Source: Mesoflavibacter sp037029465
GTDB lineage: Bacteria; Bacteroidota; Bacteroidia; Flavobacteriales; Flavobacteriaceae
DNA: 64,000 nt
Direction: 5' to 3'
Assembly (NCBI RefSeq): GCF_037029465.1
Contig: NZ_JAYMEM010000005.1
Coordinates: 186,001-250,000 of the forward strand
Shown here: positions 60,062 through 64,000 of the stretch, in pieces
Layout of the letters: each line of letters starts with the position of its first letter
Position numbering within the stretch: position 1 is the first letter of the stretch
Program-made: the position numbers and the translations under genes
The notes under the pieces: generated by a model
What the model was told of the DNA's origin: nothing
Databases searched by the model: none
What the model saw: the letters and a program-made list of their open reading frames with translations, nothing else

Positions 60062-60733
60062 ATGAGCAAACTCTACATTGTACCTACACCAATAGGAAAT
60101 TTAAAGGACATCACTTTTAGAGCGATTGAAGTTTTAAAAGAATCTGATATAATTTTAGCCGAAGACACACGCACTTCAGGTAAATTATTAAAGCATTTTG
60201 AAATTAATACTCCAATGCAAAGTCACCATATGCATAACGAGCATAAAACGGTTGAAAGTTTGGTGCAAAAATTAAAAGCAGGTACAACCATTGCCTTGAT
60301 TAGTGATGCAGGTACACCAGCAATTTCTGACCCAGGATTTTTACTAACTAGAGCATGTATAGAACATAATATTGAAGTAGAATGTCTTCCTGGCGCAACA
60401 GCATTTGTCCCAGCGTTAGTCAATAGTGGTTTGCCAAACGACAAGTTTGTTTTTGAAGGTTTTTTACCCGTTAAAAAAGGAAGACAAACCCGACTTTTAC
60501 TTTTAGCTGAAGAAACTAGAACCATTATATTTTATGAAAGTCCGCATAAACTAATAAAAACATTAACCAATTTTTGCGAGTATTTTGGTGAAGACAGACC
60601 AGTTTCAGTCTCTAGAGAACTTACCAAATTGTATGAAGAAACCATACGCGGTACAGCCAAAGAGGTTTTAGAATACTACACCAATAAACCACCAAAAGGC
60701 GAAATTGTTATTTGTGTTGGTGGGAAGAAGTAA
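60062..60733 (+). CDS. rsmI: 16S rRNA (cytidine1402-2'-O)-methyltransferase
   Basis: 223 residues, SAM-dependent tetrapyrrole-methylase fold acting on 16S rRNA C1402 with RsmH. LYIVPTPIGNLKDITFRA, LAEDTRTSGKLLKH, ALISDAGTPAISDPG and VFEGFLP are diagnostic. About 60 residues shorter at the C-terminus than E. coli RsmI, normal for Bacteroidota. Starts directly after the stop of the preceding gene. Confidence 0.95.
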   Translation: MSKLYIVPTPIGNLKDITFRAIEVLKESDIILAEDTRTSGKLLKHFEINTPMQSHHMHNEHKTVESLVQKLKAGTTIALISDAGTPAISDPGFLLTRACIEHNIEVECLPGATAFVPALVNSGLPNDKFVFEGFLPVKKGRQTRLLLLAEETRTIIFYESPHKLIKTLTNFCEYFGEDRPVSVSRELTKLYEETIRGTAKEVLEYYTNKPPKGEIVICVGGKK

Positions 60734-60736
60734 TTA

Positions 60737-61243
60737 TCACCTTAAAAACCCATTTTCCTTCTTTAACTTTTGTTCTTGTAAAGATTGAACAATCCCATAA
60801 ATCAAAAAGCTAATAATTACTATTTTCCATAAAATTCCTCTTAACAAAAATTCAGGGTTGTTTATGTATAGAATTGTATAATAACCTAAAATTAATCCTA
60901 AAGCAAGAGTGATAAATAATAGAGGTTTTTTAGTAGAAAAGTACCCAAAAACAACTAAAAGAAGACCTAATATTACATAGAACATGGTGTTTTCAAAACC
61001 ATAATTTTTACTGTAAGAGATATACGCGTTTAATAATTGAAAAGCTCCAACAAGATAAAGAATCCGACTAACTTTTCCTTGATGTTCCTTAGCACTACTA
61101 ATCTTAGATTTATTAGAGATTTGCCTTCCTATGAAAATAGATTTTTCTTTTTCAGTTCCACTTAAAGGAAACTTACAATTTGTGCATTCAAATTCTATTT
61201 GAGATATTTCTTCTTTGCAGTTAGGACAATAATTTTCGTTCAT
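60737..61243 (-). CDS. Zinc-ribbon membrane protein of unknown function
   Basis: 168 residues. The N-terminal CPNC...CTNC zinc ribbon (YCPNCKEEISQIEFECTNCK) precedes four hydrophobic helices (residues about 60-155). Function unknown; small integral membrane protein. Convergent with rsmI with only three bases between stops. Confidence 0.6.
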   Translation of the reverse strand: MNENYCPNCKEEISQIEFECTNCKFPLSGTEKEKSIFIGRQISNKSKISSAKEHQGKVSRILYLVGAFQLLNAYISYSKNYGFENTMFYVILGLLLVVFGYFSTKKPLLFITLALGLILGYYTILYINNPEFLLRGILWKIVIISFLIYGIVQSLQEQKLKKENGFLR

Positions 61244-61265
61244 TTTTTAGCTTTAATTTATTATT

Positions 61266-61856
61266 TTATTGATGCTTTCCAACCTCAAAACCATGTTTTC
61301 CTAAATACTGGTTTCCACTATCAATAGCATCATGTTCTAAGGTTGTTGCCATGCTATCATTCCAACGGTTTAAATAACCAAAAAGGCTAATTACGCCAAG
61401 CATTTCTACAATTTCACCTTCATTCCAATGTTTGTATAATTCGGTTTTAATAGTTTCATCAACCGCATTTGGAATTTGACTTGCCGCTAAACTAAAATCT
61501 AACGCAGCACGTTCGGCAGCACTAAACGCAGGATGCATTTTATAATCCCAAATATGATCTAATTGTTCTTGTTCTGCGCCATAACGTTCGGCAGCTCTAA
61601 TAGCATGCGCTTGACAATATCTACAACCTGTAGCGTTACTGCTAACCCAAGCAATCATGCGCTTTAAAGCAGAAGTCACTTTACCTTCATTAGCCATAAC
61701 CGCTTTATTTAAATTTATAAACGCCTTACTTATTGCAGGTCTGTGTTGCATGGTTAAAACCGAGTTTGGACAAAAGCCAAGTGTCTCATTAAAAAAGTCG
61801 GCAAGTTCTTTAGTTTCTAAATCGTGGTTGGCAGGTAAAGGGTTTACTAAAGGCAT
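61266..61856 (-). CDS. Carboxymuconolactone decarboxylase / AhpD-like family protein
   Basis: About 196 residues from the ATG complementary to 61854-61856 (MPLVNPLPANHDLETKE); a longer start at 61892 adds 12 residues. The AhpD-like motif CRYCQAHAIRAAERYG has CxxC and His, suggesting a peroxidase or redox role. The family name is historical; no aromatic degradation genes are nearby. Divergent from the OsmC gene. Confidence 0.85.
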   Translation of the reverse strand: MPLVNPLPANHDLETKELADFFNETLGFCPNSVLTMQHRPAISKAFINLNKAVMANEGKVTSALKRMIAWVSSNATGCRYCQAHAIRAAERYGAEQEQLDHIWDYKMHPAFSAAERAALDFSLAASQIPNAVDETIKTELYKHWNEGEIVEMLGVISLFGYLNRWNDSMATTLEHDAIDSGNQYLGKHGFEVGKHQ

Positions 61857-61917
61857 GGGTTTTCTGGTTTTTATGATGTATTTTTGATACATTCAATAAA
61901 CAAAAAATTTCTGAAAG

Positions 61918-62337
61918 ATGACACATAAAATCACCACAACATGGAAAGGCGGAATGGTATTCGACTCTGATAACCCAAGTAATCATCATGTTTTAATGGA
62001 CACTATTGTTGAAGGGAAAGAACGCCAAGGACTATCACCAAAAGCAATGATGTTATCCTCTTTAGCTGGTTGTTCTGGCTTAGACGTTGTTTCAATTTTA
62101 GAAAAAATGAAAGTTGAAGTTGACGATTTTAAAATGGAAGTTGAAGGCGAGCTTACCGAAGAACATCCAAAATATTACAAAACTGTTTGGGTAACCTATC
62201 ACTTTACAGGAACCGATTTAAATGAAGAAAAAATTAATCGAGCAGTACAATTGTCTGTCGAAAAATATTGCGGCGTTATGGAAATGTTTAGACAATTTGC
62301 CGATGTTGAGATTGACATTAAATTTCATAACAAATAA
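61918..62337 (+). CDS. OsmC family protein
   Basis: 139 residues, OsmC/Ohr-type fold. The two redox cysteines are in AGCSGLDVVSIL and KYCGVMEMF. It probably detoxifies organic hydroperoxides. Divergent from the CMD-family gene, so both may belong to a peroxide response. Confidence 0.85.
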   Translation: MTHKITTTWKGGMVFDSDNPSNHHVLMDTIVEGKERQGLSPKAMMLSSLAGCSGLDVVSILEKMKVEVDDFKMEVEGELTEEHPKYYKTVWVTYHFTGTDLNEEKINRAVQLSVEKYCGVMEMFRQFADVEIDIKFHNK

Positions 62338-62375
62338 ACTTTTCACTTTAAAACTTTCAACTTTTTAACTAGTAT

Positions 62376-64000
62376 ATGCGCTGGACATTAAAGCCAAAAC
62401 CAAACCCAGAAATTGTCAAACAACTGCAACAATCTTTAAATGTAGATGAAGCAATTGCAACGCTTTTAGTACAACGTGGTATAGAAACTTTTGAAGACGC
62501 TAAACACTTTTTTAGACCTAGTTTAGAGCATCTTCACAACCCATATTTAATGAAAGATATGGACAAAGCGGTGGCTAGAATTTTGCAAGCAATTGAAGAC
62601 GGAGAAAATATATTGGTATATGGCGATTATGATGTAGACGGAACAACTTCGGTAGCGTTAATGTCTTCCTATTTAAAGACCAAAACTGCAAACGTAGCAA
62701 CTTATATTCCTGATAGATATGATGAAGGTTATGGCGTCTCTTACAAAGGAATTGACTTTGCAGACGATAATGATTTCAGTTTAATCGTTGCACTAGATTG
62801 TGGTATCAAAGCAATAGATAAAATTGAATATGCTAAAGAAAAAGGTATCGATTTTATTATTTGCGATCACCATAGACCAGGTAAAGAAGTACCAAATGCT
62901 GTAGCGGTTTTAGATCCAAAACAAGAAGATTGTACCTATCCATATAAAGAACTTTGTGGTTGTGGCGTAGGTTTTAAATTAATACAAGCTTTAGCTGAAA
63001 AAGTTGACCAAACTTTAGACGATTTAATCCCTTATTTAGACCTTGTAGCCACAGCAATTGGTGCAGATATTGTCCCGATTACAGGCGAAAACAGAGTGTT
63101 AGCTTACTTTGGTTTACAGGTTATAAATGCGCAACCTCGTGCAGGTTTTAAAGCTATTATTAATCAGATAAAAAAGGATTCATTAACCATTACCGACGTA
63201 GTTTTTATCATCGCGCCACGTATTAATGCTGCTGGTAGAATGAAACATGGGCAATACGCTGTAGATCTTTTAACCGAAAACGATTTGCAAACTGCCATAC
63301 AATATGCTGAAGAAATAGAAGCATTTAATACCGATAGAAGAGAAGCCGACCAAAGTATAACCCAAGAAGCATTAGAATTAATAAAAGCGGATGATGAAGA
63401 AAACCGTTTAACAACCGTAGTGTATCAAGACCATTGGCATAAAGGTGTGATTGGTATTGTGGCATCTCGTTTAATCGAAACCTACTACAGACCAACCTTA
63501 GTATTTACAAAAAGTGGCGATAAGTTAGCCGCATCTGCTAGATCGGTTTCAGGGTTTGATGTGTATAACGCATTACAAGGTTGCGCAGAGCATATCGAGC
63601 AATTTGGTGGTCATAAATACGCAGCAGGATTAACCCTTAAAGAAGAAAACTACGAAGCGTTTAAACAAGCTTTTGAAGATGAGGTTTCTAAAACCATAGA
63701 TAAGAACCTATTAACACCAGAAATAAAAGTAGATATGCAAATTGATTTAGCTGAAATTGATGATAAATTTTGGAGAATTATCCGCCAATTTGCACCATTT
63801 GGACCAGGAAATATGACACCAATTTTTATGACCGATAACCTAAAAGATACAGGTTATGGTAAATGTGTTGGCGAAGATAAAACGCACTTAAGATTTACAG
63901 CAACACAATCAGGTAAACAATTTGTATGCATCGGTTTTAATTTAGGCGAAAAGCTTGATCTTATTAAAGACAAACAACCGTTTAGTGCTGTATATTCTGT
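62376..64000 (+). CDS. recJ: Single-stranded-DNA-specific exonuclease RecJ (partial, cut by window edge)
   Basis: ATG at 62376, open to the window end (541 codons visible of about 560-570 expected). MRWTLKPKPNPEIVKQLQ starts the protein. The DHH phosphoesterase motifs are present: LVYGDYDVDGTTSVALM, ICDHHRPG and the later DHHA1 GGHKYAAG region. 5'-3' single-strand exonuclease for RecFOR repair and mismatch repair. Starts 38 bases after the OsmC gene. Confidence 0.95.
   Translation, partial: MRWTLKPKPNPEIVKQLQQSLNVDEAIATLLVQRGIETFEDAKHFFRPSLEHLHNPYLMKDMDKAVARILQAIEDGENILVYGDYDVDGTTSVALMSSYLKTKTANVATYIPDRYDEGYGVSYKGIDFADDNDFSLIVALDCGIKAIDKIEYAKEKGIDFIICDHHRPGKEVPNAVAVLDPKQEDCTYPYKELCGCGVGFKLIQALAEKVDQTLDDLIPYLDLVATAIGADIVPITGENRVLAYFGLQVINAQPRAGFKAIINQIKKDSLTITDVVFIIAPRINAAGRMKHGQYAVDLLTENDLQTAIQYAEEIEAFNTDRREADQSITQEALELIKADDEENRLTTVVYQDHWHKGVIGIVASRLIETYYRPTLVFTKSGDKLAASARSVSGFDVYNALQGCAEHIEQFGGHKYAAGLTLKEENYEAFKQAFEDEVSKTIDKNLLTPEIKVDMQIDLAEIDDKFWRIIRQFAPFGPGNMTPIFMTDNLKDTGYGKCVGEDKTHLRFTATQSGKQFVCIGFNLGEKLDLIKDKQPFSAVYS

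Overview
This window is a strongly AT-rich chromosomal segment from a member of the Flavobacteriaceae (Bacteroidota). The evidence is consistent: promoters have TAnnTTTG-type -7 boxes instead of Shine-Dalgarno-led expression, there are many lipoproteins with short lipoboxes, two large proteins carry C-terminal type IX secretion (T9SS) sorting domains, and one tiny protein looks like a PID-CTERM substrate. Most of the window is ordinary core genome. No phage, IS element, integron, CRISPR array or rRNA operon was seen.

Layout. 1-11.8 kb: the start of rnr, an AT-rich 0.7 kb gap, an rpiB-CDF transporter-elaA operon, then minus-strand genes for an OmpA-family protein, S41 protease, rnpA, a LexA-like S24 regulator, a lipoprotein, an M1 aminopeptidase, a subtilase and an MBL hydrolase. 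12-24.6 kb: a cation/proton antiporter, lepA, a TonB-dependent receptor, a TolB-like lipoprotein, an M28 peptidase, dusB, rbfA plus a LolC/E-type permease, methylmalonyl-CoA epimerase and a CAU tRNA. 24.9-30.8 kb: a PID-CTERM miniprotein, riboflavin synthase, pdxA and the fatty-acid block yceD-rpmF-fabH-accB-accC. 31-36.4 kb: a T9SS-secreted metalloprotease and an FAD oxidoreductase-mtgA-GreA-like operon.

36.5-42.9 kb is the unusual part: a putative RNA-repair or RNA-sensing island. It holds an RtcB-family gene, a slipin/SPFH gene, a short tRNA array, a TPR protein with a poly-lysine tail, a possible 25-residue peptide gene, an unrecognised 203-residue protein and a WYL-domain regulator. Three minus-strand promoters in the island (rtcB, tRNA array, 203-residue gene) share a near-palindromic operator, TnCGCA(A/G)-N5-TTGCGnA, placed exactly 9 nt upstream of an AAnnTTTG -7 box. 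The array contains two tRNAs in normal order (a Pro-UGG-like RNA with a poor D-arm, and Tyr-GUA). These are followed by two cloverleaves that make sense only if read as circularly permuted. In both, the 3' half precedes the 5' half, the acceptor stem is closed by the same TAAC loop, and the opening lies in the anticodon loop (unit X) or in the long variable arm (unit Y, Leu-UAG). The RtcB-family protein keeps the metal-site motifs but has no histidine where the guanylylated nucleophile normally lies. I know of no description of this combination.

42.8-64 kb: an ABC ATPase, an RND efflux operon (adaptor, pump, TolC-like), prolyl oligopeptidase, an ASPIC/UnbV FG-GAP T9SS protein paired with a diheme-cytochrome-like lipoprotein, asd, mscL, tdk-alr, rsmI, a CMD-family protein, an OsmC protein and the start of recJ, which runs off the window. 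All family assignments are by eye; no database search was run.
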